Assembly (NCBI GenBank): GCA_049578545.1
Contig: JBAUMF010000083.1
Coordinates: 1 to 60,661 of the forward strand
Direction of reading: 5' to 3'
DNA length: 60,661 nucleotides
Origin: DASQBT01 sp049578545
GTDB taxonomy: Bacteria; Pseudomonadota; Gammaproteobacteria; Burkholderiales; Thiobacillaceae
Under the pieces are notes generated by a model. It searched no databases, was not told the origin of the DNA, and worked only from the letters and a program-made list of their open reading frames with translations. Positions 52,653 to 60,661 of this stretch are shown piece after piece. The stretch's first letter is position 1, and each line of letters begins with the position of its first letter. The position numbers were made by a program, and so were the translations under genes.

Positions 52653-55600
52653 TTATCCCAGCGCGACGACCGGCAAGCGTTGGTCAGCGTCGCCGCTGTG
52701 CGCATCCCCGCTGCCGATGTCAGATTCCCCAATGGGTGCAAGCGGGTCGGCGCCCAGCGTGCCGATAAACTCGCGCCATGACTCAGGATCGTTTAGCGCA
52801 TCGAGCCGCGCCTGCGCATGAACAATCCGTGCGTCAAGGTCAAGGCGGCGCGACTCGTCCGCGTTATGGGGGTTGTGCCGAAAGCGCATGAGCTCGTTGA
52901 GGTTGCGCGTCCACAGCGCAAGGTCGCGCTCGCGCTTGACCTGCAGGCGCTGCCTGTACCAGCACGATTCGAGCAGAGCCTTGCGTGTGAACATCGCGCG
53001 TATCTCCGGTGCATGCACATCCAGGCCGCGATAGTGGCCAAACGCCATGATGGCCAGCAGCGCCTTGAGCGGTGGGCAAGCTTCCGCAATGCTGCCGTCC
53101 GCAAAATAGCGTTTCGCTACTCGTTCCTGCGCTTCGACAATGTTGTGGACGCCGTCCGCGAATATCGACATGTCCTGGGTCTCCGGCTTGAGGAGAGCCT
53201 CGGTAAAGACCGCGCGCGGGTTGTCGAAAATCTTGCCCAGGAAGTGCGCGACGAAACGTTCGGTGATGCGGTAGCCGAGCCGGCTCGCAAGCACACGCTT
53301 ACCTTTGAAGTCGAAATCATTGAGTGCTTCCATGTAATCCTGCTCGATTAGCCAGGACGCATTGCGTTGCTCCGGATGAAGCCGTGCCCAGATTTCCGGT
53401 GCCAGCAGGCTGATGTCGTGGTCAACACGCACATGCGGCCCAACATGGCCGGCTGAAGTGGAGAAGCCGTCATGCCCGGTGAGGATCATCGACACCAGTG
53501 CGTTGTTGAGATCGGCCGTATGACGCAGCGCGTTGAACGGGCCCTTGGTGAGGGCACCTTCCGAACCGGCGCCTGTGGTGGACGGCGACTTGCCGGTCAG
53601 GGAACAAATGTAGTCCATGAACAGTTCCGGCAATGCCTGGTAGTGGATGGGGTTGTACACTGCAAGGGAACGGATACCTGCCTCGGGCGGATTGTTGCGC
53701 CGCCCGGACAGCACCGCGTCCACACTTACGCACACCGCTGCGTCCACGGGAAGCTTGCGGTGGAAACGGATGCCCATTTCCGCTGCATACCTGCGAATCG
53801 GATTGGCAATGTCGGGGCGCAACTGCAAGTAGCGCGGGTTCTTTGACGGCTTACCGTCCACCAGGCGCGGTCGCGCGGAGGACACAACGATCTGATCGGC
53901 ATGCGCGGCATTTATCAGCAGCTCTCGCATCGGTTGTGTGTATCCGCTCAACCGCATGACGTGATCGATCTCATCGGCAAGTGCGGCGCCCATCAGCGGC
54001 TCGTAGTTGGCAAGGAAGTTGCCGGGCTGGGCCAAGTCAGCCTCGGTCTGCTTGTCATAGCCCGGCAGGATCGCGTCGTCCGGGCGCTGGAACAGGCGCA
54101 TTTCGCAATTGTGCGTGAGCTTCACGCTGCCTGCCAGATCCAGTCCCGGCTTGCAGCCAGTAAGGCTCGCCACCGGCGCTACCACCGAGGCGGTGATGTC
54201 GTCTTCCATCTGCACCTTCTCGGCCGGAATGAAATCCTGGCGCAGCTTGAAGGTGCGCCACTGCTCATCGTCATCAAAACCCACGCGCAGATAGCTGGCA
54301 ATAATGCGCCGACCGAACATCTTGAGCTCGTGTCCGGGTGCGCCGTCCACTACGTCTACCGTGAGCTGTTCGTCCCAGCGATCGCCCCACTGCGGTCGAT
54401 AGAAACGCTTGATGAGGAACACCAGCGCGAGGATGCGCGGCGGTATACTGTCCAGCCATGCGTTATATTTATCGGTGTAGCTCGATGAAGGCGTAAGCAG
54501 CTTAATCACTGATCCGAGACTGCGTTCCATGCTCAGCGGTCTGCGGGCCGCATCACGGTCCTCGTGCTCGAAGCCGGGCCGGAAACGCTTGCTGTAATCA
54601 CCCTCAAAAATTCCCCGCATCCAGGCGATGTCACGTTCCAGGTCGTCGACAAAAAGTGGGCCGTATAGTACTGCATCCTCCAGCGACTTGGAAATCTCCG
54701 ACTTGCCGCCGCCGGACACGGTGCACGGCTTGTGGCAGAAGGTGCCTTCCGGTTCGATGCCAATCAGGCGCCATGATGGTGCGCCTGGATGCTGGCGCAT
54801 CTCCACCTTATAGCCATTGGGCTGCATGTAGATCTTGCCCGGCATGAGGCGTATCCGGTGCATCCTGCCGTCATGCTCCCAGCTGATGCTCTGCGCATTC
54901 AAGTCGAAGCGCACGGCCTGTGGCACATAAACGATGTCCGGATAGTTCACGTCAAGGGCGTGGCCTTCGGGCATGGCGCGCACGAATTGACCATAGCGGG
55001 CCAGCATGTCCTGAAACGAGTAGCCCGGCTCTCGTGTGCTGCTGTCTACGCCATATTCCTCTCCATGATTGCGGCACTGGAACACCAGGGCGCCACCGGA
55101 GTGCTCTTCCTCGGCCAGGCCATAGAGGTTGGCGGCGAAGCTGATCTGGGTCTTGACCTCTTTCTTGCAGTAGCCATAGTAGTTATCCGCGAGGATCGTG
55201 ACCATCACACCACTCGAATCACGCGCGGTGAGCTTGAACGCCTGACCATCGTTGTAGCGCTCGTCGTTGTCTTTCCAGCACATGCCCTCGCTGCGCTGGC
55301 GCTCGTTCGCGTCGTCCCAATGCGGCAGCCCCAGTTGTCGCTTGGTGAGGCTGACAAGATGCGGTGCGAGCACCACGCAGCCAGTGTGCCCGCTCCAGTG
55401 TTCCACGTCGAGACCCGCGTCGTGTTCAGGCAGGAAGGGATTGCCACCGTTGCCAAAGATGCTCTCGACAAAATCCAGGTTGCTTACCAGATTGCCGGGC
55501 GCGAAGAAGCGGATCTCCATGCTCTTCTGCGGCGCCACTCCCGGAATGGCTGGGCATATCAACGGGCGCATCAGCAGGGAGACAAACATGCGCGCGGGTT

Positions 55601-56174
55601 CGGGTTGGTTCACCGTGTAAGGTAAGGCTAGCAGCTCCTGTGGCGGACTGAACGCGTGCCTGAGCATGTGAGCGAACGTCTCGCGCGGCACCGCTTTTTT
55701 GTCCCCGGGAATGGGCAGCCCACCTTCAGCGACATGAAACGAGCCGTTGGTAGTGCGGCGGTCGCTTGCCGGGTTGTGCAGCACCCCCTGGCGCACCCGG
55801 TAACTGGATACGATTTCCGAACTGAATGCATCCGAATCCACTGGCAACGACAACTCGCGGGCGAGCCCCTGGTGGTCCAGTATGAAACTCTGCCTCGGCA
55901 GATGGGGCACATCGTCCAGACCCTCCAGGTAACGTACGAGGAAGTCCTGTATGCGTCTGTCGGGCGGACACAAGTAGCCTGACAGCAGCCAGTTCTTCGC
56001 ACGGTAGGCCATGAGCAGGTCGTGCGCCACGTCCATGAACTCGTCGCTTCCCTGCCCGCGCACGGTCGGTTGCCCGGATGACGCCAGTTTGAGGTTGATG
56101 TACAGGCGCAGGTTGTCCTGCCCGCCCCGCACGTCGCCCACCTGATCAGGACCTGAATTGTTGAATCTCTCCAT
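52653..56174 (-). CDS. very large protein, probable PPi-type phosphoenolpyruvate carboxykinase
   Basis: 1173 residues from MERFNNSGPDQV, which has GAGGAAAC upstream; the frame is open 44 codons further but without support. The length and the conserved lines SPSTTGAGSEGALTKGPFNA, GFSTSAGHVGPHVRVDHDIS and YTVNQPEPARMFVSLLMRPL fit, as far as I remember, the diphosphate-dependent PEPCK family (~1100-1200 residues; Entamoeba, Propionibacterium), unrelated in length to ATP- or GTP-PEPCK (~530-620). That enzyme interconverts oxaloacetate/PPi and PEP/Pi/CO2. Other clear features: two extended regions each of ~500 residues, no signal peptide, no membrane helix. Neighbours are glycogen phosphorylase and phosphoglycerate mutase, which is consistent with glycolysis/gluconeogenesis. 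The assignment is memory-based. Confidence 0.62.
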   Translation of the reverse strand: MERFNNSGPDQVGDVRGGQDNLRLYINLKLASSGQPTVRGQGSDEFMDVAHDLLMAYRAKNWLLSGYLCPPDRRIQDFLVRYLEGLDDVPHLPRQSFILDHQGLARELSLPVDSDAFSSEIVSSYRVRQGVLHNPASDRRTTNGSFHVAEGGLPIPGDKKAVPRETFAHMLRHAFSPPQELLALPYTVNQPEPARMFVSLLMRPLICPAIPGVAPQKSMEIRFFAPGNLVSNLDFVESIFGNGGNPFLPEHDAGLDVEHWSGHTGCVVLAPHLVSLTKRQLGLPHWDDANERQRSEGMCWKDNDERYNDGQAFKLTARDSSGVMVTILADNYYGYCKKEVKTQISFAANLYGLAEEEHSGGALVFQCRNHGEEYGVDSSTREPGYSFQDMLARYGQFVRAMPEGHALDVNYPDIVYVPQAVRFDLNAQSISWEHDGRMHRIRLMPGKIYMQPNGYKVEMRQHPGAPSWRLIGIEPEGTFCHKPCTVSGGGKSEISKSLEDAVLYGPLFVDDLERDIAWMRGIFEGDYSKRFRPGFEHEDRDAARRPLSMERSLGSVIKLLTPSSSYTDKYNAWLDSIPPRILALVFLIKRFYRPQWGDRWDEQLTVDVVDGAPGHELKMFGRRIIASYLRVGFDDDEQWRTFKLRQDFIPAEKVQMEDDITASVVAPVASLTGCKPGLDLAGSVKLTHNCEMRLFQRPDDAILPGYDKQTEADLAQPGNFLANYEPLMGAALADEIDHVMRLSGYTQPMRELLINAAHADQIVVSSARPRLVDGKPSKNPRYLQLRPDIANPIRRYAAEMGIRFHRKLPVDAAVCVSVDAVLSGRRNNPPEAGIRSLAVYNPIHYQALPELFMDYICSLTGKSPSTTGAGSEGALTKGPFNALRHTADLNNALVSMILTGHDGFSTSAGHVGPHVRVDHDISLLAPEIWARLHPEQRNASWLIEQDYMEALNDFDFKGKRVLASRLGYRITERFVAHFLGKIFDNPRAVFTEALLKPETQDMSIFADGVHNIVEAQERVAKRYFADGSIAEACPPLKALLAIMAFGHYRGLDVHAPEIRAMFTRKALLESCWYRQRLQVKRERDLALWTRNLNELMRFRHNPHNADESRRLDLDARIVHAQARLDALNDPESWREFIGTLGADPLAPIGESDIGSGDAHSGDADQRLPVVALG

Positions 56175-56466
56175 GCTTGTTTCCTCAATATGCCGGCCAC
56201 ACAACCGTGTCGCAACGTACGCGTCAGCTAGGGGTCTGAATATAACTCGTATTCCGGCCGACAAAAGCAACCGTGTGCCACCTGATAAAGCCAGTTTGTA
56301 CCGCATGGATGCGTACCGCAGTGAGCAAGGGCGCTTTCATCGCAAATGCCCCATGTTGCCTGATTCAGGGACATTCCTGCCCATCACGATGGCCCACTCA
56401 TATAACCCTGCACATGACCTGCCTCAAGTCTCACCGGGCGAGCTGATGAACAAGGAACTAACGCGG

Positions 56467-58992
56467 TCAGCCCACGCATGGCCCGATTTGCGAGGGCTTG
56501 ATATCCCGCCCGATGGGCACCGGCTTCACCCGCCAGATGTCCTCGCAATACTCGCGGATACTGCGATCCGAGGAAAACTTTCCGCTGCGCGCGGTGTTGA
56601 GGATGCTCATGCGCGTCCAATGTTCGGTATCGAGATAAGCCTCGTCCACAGCCATCTGAGAGTCGAGGTAGCTCTGGAAGTCGGCACAGAGCATGTACGG
56701 ATCGTGGTGCAGCAGATTCTCGACCAGCGGCCGAAACAGGGTTCCATCACCGCGCGAGAAGAAGCCGTCGCGGATCAGGTCCAGCGCGGCTTGCAGCTCG
56801 GCATTGGCATGGTAATGGACCATTGGATCGTAACCCTCACGCTTGCGCCGCGCGACCTCTTGTGCGGTAAGCCCGAACAGGAAGAAATTTTCCGCACCCG
56901 CCTCTTCTCGAATCTCGATGTTCGCGCCGTCCAGCGTGCCAATGGTAAGTGCGCCGTTCATCATAAACTTCATGTTGCCCGTTCCGGAAGCCTCCTTGCC
57001 GGCGGTGGAAATCTGTTCGGATAATTCAGCCGCTGCGTAGAGTGGCTGTCCCGTGCGCACATTGAAGTTGGGCACAAAAGCGACTCTCATGCGTTCATTC
57101 ACCACCAGATCGCGGTTGACCACATCTGCCACCGCTGTAACCAGACGGATCATCAGCTTGGCCATGAAGTAACTCGGCGCAGCCTTGCCGCCAAAGATGA
57201 AGGTGCGTGGCGGAAGGTCAAGATGCGGATCGGTGCGCAAACGGTGATAGCGCGCCACGATATGCAGCACGTTAAGGTGCTGGCGTTTGTATTCGTGAAT
57301 ACGCTTGACCTGCACGTCAAACAGCGTGTCAGGATTGAGCGCGATGCCGGTGACACGGCGCACGTAATCTGCATAGTGGGCCTTGTTGGCACGTTTGATG
57401 TCGCGCCATTCGGCGCGGAAATCCACGTCATCCACCAACGATTCGAGTTCCCGCAGGCGCGTAAGGTCGGTCAGCCAACCTTGGCCCAGGCGCCGATCCA
57501 GCAGTGATGCAAGGCGCGGGTTGGCCAGCGCCATCCAGCGTCGCGGTGTGACGCCGTTTGTCTTGTTTGAGAACTTCTCCGGCATGAAAACATGAAAGTC
57601 CGTCAGCACATCCTGCTTGAGCAACTCGGTGTGCAGCGCGGCTACGCCATTGATCGCCTGGCTGCCTACGCACGCCAAGTGGGCCATGCGCACGTGACGT
57701 TCGCCGCCTTCGTTGATGAGCGACAGTCGGGAGACTGTATCGGTATCGCCAAGGCAGGCCCAGCGTACGCCATCGAGGAAACCTGCGTTGATTTCGTAGA
57801 TGATTTCCAAAGGGCGCGGCAGCAGCCGGGCGAACAGGCTCACCGGCCACTGCTCCAGCGCCTCCGGCAACAGTGTATGATTGGTGTAGGAAAAGGTACG
57901 GCGGGTGACTTCCCAGGCCGTCGTCCATGCCATGTCGTGCTCATCCACCAGCAGGCGCATCAATTCAACTACGGCGATAGCAGGGTGTGTGTCGTTGAGC
58001 TGCGCGGCGAACTTCTCGTGGAAGCGTACCAGCGGTATCCCCTGCACGCGCATGATGCGGAGCATGTCCTGCAGTGAGCAGGACACGAAGAAATACTGTT
58101 GCATGAGGCGCAGTTCCTTGCCCTGGATTTGCTCGTCATTCGGGTACAGCACCTTGGTGATGTTCTCCGACTCAATCTTGCGGTGCACCGCGCCCCAGTA
58201 GTCGCCGCGGTTAAAGGTGGAGAGATCGAATGACTCAACCGCCTCGGCACACCAAAGCCGCAGCGTGTTCGCCGTGTGGTTGCGGTAGCCCAAGATAGGC
58301 GTGTCGTATGGCACGCCCAATACACTGCGGCCGGGCACCCAGCGCACCTGCTCGCGGCCGTGTGCATTTACGACACGCTCAGTGTATCCGCCGAGCCGCA
58401 CCTCTACTGCCCACTCCGGACGCACGATTTCCCACGGGTTGCCGTGGCGCAGCCAAGTGTCAGTCTTCTCCACCTGCCAGCCGTCGACGATATCCTGGGC
58501 GAAAATGCCGTGCTCATAGCGTATTCCATAACCCAGTGTGGGGATTTCCAGCGTCGCCAGCGAGTCGAGGAAACAGGCCGCGAGCCGTCCCAGGCCACCA
58601 TTACCCAAACCCGGCTCCACCTCCTGCGCGACTAGTGCGTCGTAATTCAGGCCCAGTTCCGAGACAGCCTCGCGCACTGGCTTCTCGATGCCCAGGTTAA
58701 GGATGTTGTTGCCCAGGTGCGGGCCAAGCAGATATTCGGCCGACAGGTACACCACGGTGCGTGAACCCTGGCGCATATAAGTCTCCGCAGTGTGTACCCA
58801 GCGTGCGAGCAGCCGGTCGCGCACCGTGAAGGCGAGCGCCAAATAGTAGTCGTGCATGCTAGCCAGACCGGGAAACTTGCCAAGTTCGAAAAAAAGGTTG
58901 TCGAGGAAGGCCCGCTGCAAGCATTCCTTTGACAGGCCGGTACGACTTCTTTCAACCGGGGGGCGGTTTTCCAGTTCTACTGCTGTATTCAT
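56467..58992 (-). CDS. glgP: glycogen/alpha-glucan phosphorylase
   Basis: 841 residues, full length for the family. The N-terminal half holds VYLSAEYLLGPHLGNNILNL, EPGLGNGGLGRLAACFLDSL and GYGIRYEHGIFAQDIVDGWQ. The C-terminal pyridoxal-phosphate site is EASGTGNMKFMMNGALTIGT, with the cofactor Lys nearby, followed by DGANIEIREEAG. The enzyme releases glucose-1-phosphate from glycogen using phosphate. It lies 292 bases upstream of the PEPCK-like gene on the same strand and may share a transcript. The ribosome binding site is weak, so the exact start is less certain than the function. Confidence 0.95.
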   Translation of the reverse strand: MNTAVELENRPPVERSRTGLSKECLQRAFLDNLFFELGKFPGLASMHDYYLALAFTVRDRLLARWVHTAETYMRQGSRTVVYLSAEYLLGPHLGNNILNLGIEKPVREAVSELGLNYDALVAQEVEPGLGNGGLGRLAACFLDSLATLEIPTLGYGIRYEHGIFAQDIVDGWQVEKTDTWLRHGNPWEIVRPEWAVEVRLGGYTERVVNAHGREQVRWVPGRSVLGVPYDTPILGYRNHTANTLRLWCAEAVESFDLSTFNRGDYWGAVHRKIESENITKVLYPNDEQIQGKELRLMQQYFFVSCSLQDMLRIMRVQGIPLVRFHEKFAAQLNDTHPAIAVVELMRLLVDEHDMAWTTAWEVTRRTFSYTNHTLLPEALEQWPVSLFARLLPRPLEIIYEINAGFLDGVRWACLGDTDTVSRLSLINEGGERHVRMAHLACVGSQAINGVAALHTELLKQDVLTDFHVFMPEKFSNKTNGVTPRRWMALANPRLASLLDRRLGQGWLTDLTRLRELESLVDDVDFRAEWRDIKRANKAHYADYVRRVTGIALNPDTLFDVQVKRIHEYKRQHLNVLHIVARYHRLRTDPHLDLPPRTFIFGGKAAPSYFMAKLMIRLVTAVADVVNRDLVVNERMRVAFVPNFNVRTGQPLYAAAELSEQISTAGKEASGTGNMKFMMNGALTIGTLDGANIEIREEAGAENFFLFGLTAQEVARRKREGYDPMVHYHANAELQAALDLIRDGFFSRGDGTLFRPLVENLLHHDPYMLCADFQSYLDSQMAVDEAYLDTEHWTRMSILNTARSGKFSSDRSIREYCEDIWRVKPVPIGRDIKPSQIGPCVG

Positions 58993-59269
58993 GGCATGGC
59001 CGTAAGTTATTTACTAATTACTCAGCAATCCGGATGCCAACTCCATAGAACCTTAAACTTGTCGCGTAATGCGCTATTCATGCGGGCCTGGTCATTCAAG
59101 GGCGCAAGCTTCTACTCCATCCTGCACCAAGGAGATGCAATCGCGCACTAATCTGTTGCAAAAATTATCCGTTATCTATCTATAAAGGCTGAATGAAGGC
59201 GGGAACGAGTTGGTCTGTCTTTTGCTCTTATGGTGAAATCCCTAGTCCCTAAAGGGGGAAAAGAAAATC

Positions 59270-59986
59270 ATGCTCAAACTTGTGTTGCTACGCCACGGCG
59301 AAAGCCAGTGGAATCGGGAAAACCGCTTTACCGGGTGGACCGATGTTGACCTGTCCGAGACCGGCCGCCTGGAAGCCCTGAAGGCCGGCCGCCTGCTGCG
59401 TGACCATGGCATCGTGTTTGATGGGGCCTTCGTCTCTGTCCTCAAACGTGCAATTCGGACACTCTGGCTCGTGCAGGAGACCATGGATCAGCTCTGGATG
59501 CCGGAGGTCAAGGACTGGCGGCTCAATGAGCGCCACTATGGCGCATTGCAGGGGCTTAACAAGGCCGAGATTGCCGAGCATTATGGTGACGAACAGGTGC
59601 ATATATGGCGCCGCAGCTACGATACGCGGCCGCCTGCACTCAATGAATCCGATCCCCGCCATCCACGTTTTGACCAGCGTTACCGCAAACTGCCTGCCGA
59701 ACGCTTGCCGGCCGCAGAGTCCCTCGCCGACACCCTGGTGCGTGTACTGGAGCTCTGGCACGATGCCATCCTGCCTGAACTGACAGCCGGAAAGACCTTG
59801 CTCATTGCGGCCCATGGCAACAGTCTTCGCGCTTTAGTGAAACATCTCGACCACATCGCGGACACCGACATTGTCGATCTGAACATTCCCACTGGCATTC
59901 CACTGGTGTACGAATTCGACGATGAACTCAGCGTCATCGCCCGCTACTACCTATCCGAAAATGCCGGGCAGCGCGTAGCCGCCTAA
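59270..59986 (+). CDS. gpmA: 2,3-bisphosphoglycerate-dependent phosphoglycerate mutase
   Basis: 238 residues, usual size. Active-site residues are in place: LLRHGESQWN (Arg8, His9 as the phosphorylated residue), NERHYG (Glu87), and AAHGNSLRAL (His182). A GGGGGAAAAG ribosome binding site precedes the ATG. It interconverts 3- and 2-phosphoglycerate and is divergent from glycogen phosphorylase, so both genes share the 58993-59269 control region. Confidence 0.95.
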   Translation: MLKLVLLRHGESQWNRENRFTGWTDVDLSETGRLEALKAGRLLRDHGIVFDGAFVSVLKRAIRTLWLVQETMDQLWMPEVKDWRLNERHYGALQGLNKAEIAEHYGDEQVHIWRRSYDTRPPALNESDPRHPRFDQRYRKLPAERLPAAESLADTLVRVLELWHDAILPELTAGKTLLIAAHGNSLRALVKHLDHIADTDIVDLNIPTGIPLVYEFDDELSVIARYYLSENAGQRVAA

Positions 59987-60534
59987 GACTTGAGGGTTCC
60001 GGCCCTAAGGCCAAGAGCTCGTTCCCGACCTGTTGGGACGTTTTGGAAACAAGGAGAGCAGATCTCGTCGAATCCAAGATCAGTCGCAGGTTGTCAAATC
60101 GACCACGCATTTATCGAGGTCTTCACCGAGAAGACCGAGGGCGGCTGGTCGATAGGAGGCATCGTCGCCCCAGCGGTCGATGACACTCGCGTGCAGCGTG
60201 TCGCCAGGGTTGGCTTGACGGTCAGCCTGCTGAAGTGAATCAAACGGCGGCTTGTTCCAAGGTGTATGTATCTTTTCTCGGGACGAAGCTGGCTGGGGTG
60301 TTGACACGAGTGGTACGGCGAACTGCAGACCGACGCGCGACAATTTACCGATCATCCAGCTCAGTGCTTCGTCGGAGACGCGCGATTCCCCTTCCGGTGA
60401 ATATCCATTCTGATTCATTACGCAAATACATGAACTTAGAGCTCTCGGCCAAGTGGAATGGAACTGCCCTTGTAAAGTTATCCGACATTCATCCAGAGTT
60501 GTGACCTTGAGCGGGTCCCCGGAATGACCCCAAA
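59987..60534. other. gap before the rRNA terminator
   Basis: 548 bases between gpmA and the rRNA operon terminator. The only candidates are weak frames on both strands, one of which (60080-60418, minus) is listed separately. I see no tRNA gene. Confidence 0.35.
60080..60418 (-). CDS. possible small hypothetical protein
   Basis: 112 codons from MNQNGYSPEGESRVSDEALS to a stop. There is no ribosome binding site and the frame opens further upstream into the terminator and 5S gene, so the start is arbitrary. The composition is protein-like in places (RVGLQFAVPLVST; LGLLGEDLDKCVVDL), but I recognise no family. A competing plus-strand frame covers part of it. It could be a remnant. Confidence 0.2.
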   Translation of the reverse strand: MNQNGYSPEGESRVSDEALSWMIGKLSRVGLQFAVPLVSTPQPASSREKIHTPWNKPPFDSLQQADRQANPGDTLHASVIDRWGDDASYRPAALGLLGEDLDKCVVDLTTCD

Positions 60535-60566
60535 CAAAAAAGCCCCCATTGGTTTGATGGGGGCTT
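60535..60566 (-). terminator. rho-independent terminator of the rRNA operon
   Basis: On the minus strand AAGCCCCCAT and ATGGGGGCTT form a perfect 10-bp stem with a short loop, followed by a run of T. It begins about 12 bases after the 3' end of the 5S rRNA gene, as expected for the end of an rrn operon. Confidence 0.9.
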
Positions 60567-60578
60567 GGGGGGAGGGGA

Positions 60579-60661
60579 GTCTGACGATGACCTACTTTCA
60601 CACGGGTAATCCGCACTATCATCGGCGCGATCCTGTTTCACGGTCCTGTTCGGGATGGGAA
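60579..60661 (-). rRNA. 5S rRNA, 3' part (cut by window edge)
   Basis: Read on the minus strand, the window edge begins TTCCCATCCCGAACAGGACC, continues with GCGCCGATGATAGTGCGG and ends GTGTGAAAGTAGGTCATCGT. This is the 3' two-thirds of 5S rRNA, and the exact wording is that of Betaproteobacteria. The operon (16S-23S) should lie to the right, transcribed leftward. Confidence 0.93.

Noticed and set aside
1..60661. CRISPR arrays, insertion sequences, tRNA genes
   Set aside because: No regular direct-repeat arrays, no transposase-like proteins with terminal repeats, and no tRNA-like cloverleaf were seen.

Overview
The window comes from a GC-rich betaproteobacterium. The right edge holds the 3' part of a 5S rRNA gene of clearly betaproteobacterial type, on the minus strand, followed by a rho-independent terminator. 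Genus cannot be read from the sequence; a chemolithotrophic or sulfur-type Nitrosomonadales relative is only a guess.

Region 1 (229-29492, minus strand) is one long gene cluster for an extracellular contractile injection system (eCIS, relatives Afp/PVC/AlgoCIS). In transcription order it encodes a small leader protein, one sheath, one tube protein, a CxxC baseplate/hub chaperone-like protein, a Pro-rich conserved protein, a Pvc16-type DUF4255 cap protein, a Pvc15-type AAA+ ATPase and an 85-aa conserved protein. Five tandem DUF4157 (eCIS core domain) proteins with unrelated C-termini follow. The baseplate half comes last: CIS tube-like protein, LysM protein, gp27-like hub, gp5-like spike, PAAR-like tip, gp25, two gp6-like wedge proteins, a tail-I-type protein and a DUF6519 protein. 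Most backbone genes are joined by ATGA stop/start overlaps; the DUF4157 block mostly is not. One DUF4157 gene is frameshifted at a homopolymer. Two DUF4157 proteins carry a second zinc-protease motif (anthrax-lethal-factor-like and M35-like). A near-consensus sigma-54 promoter lies just before the first gene, with AAGTGSG half-sites further upstream, and the next gene (30000-31100) is a sigma-54 activator without a receiver domain. No tape measure or tail fibre is visible in the window.

Region 2 (31292-34961, plus) is a coupled three-gene operon: circularly permuted ATP-grasp, alpha-E protein, and a VOC protein resembling 4-hydroxyphenylpyruvate dioxygenase. A convergent secreted protein with an Ivy-like C-terminus follows, then a large acyl-CoA-synthetase/ATP-grasp/GNAT protein of the Pat type.

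Region 3 (39350-50879, plus) is a tightly packed operon whose 13 subunit genes run in the order mbxABCDFGHH'MJKLN known from the archaeal Mrp-Mbx respiratory complex. The large subunit keeps only one cysteine of each [NiFe]-hydrogenase CxxC pair, so it is unlikely to be a hydrogenase. The last subunit is a fusion of a NuoI-type ferredoxin with a GltD/NfnB-type FAD-NAD(P) module, suggesting an NAD(P)H-linked, ion-pumping complex. A ferritin-like diiron protein is the last gene of the operon.

Region 4 (51005-59986) holds a CPA1 Na+/H+ antiporter, a very large protein that looks like PPi-type PEP carboxykinase, glycogen phosphorylase and phosphoglycerate mutase (central carbon and glycogen metabolism), and then the end of an rRNA operon.
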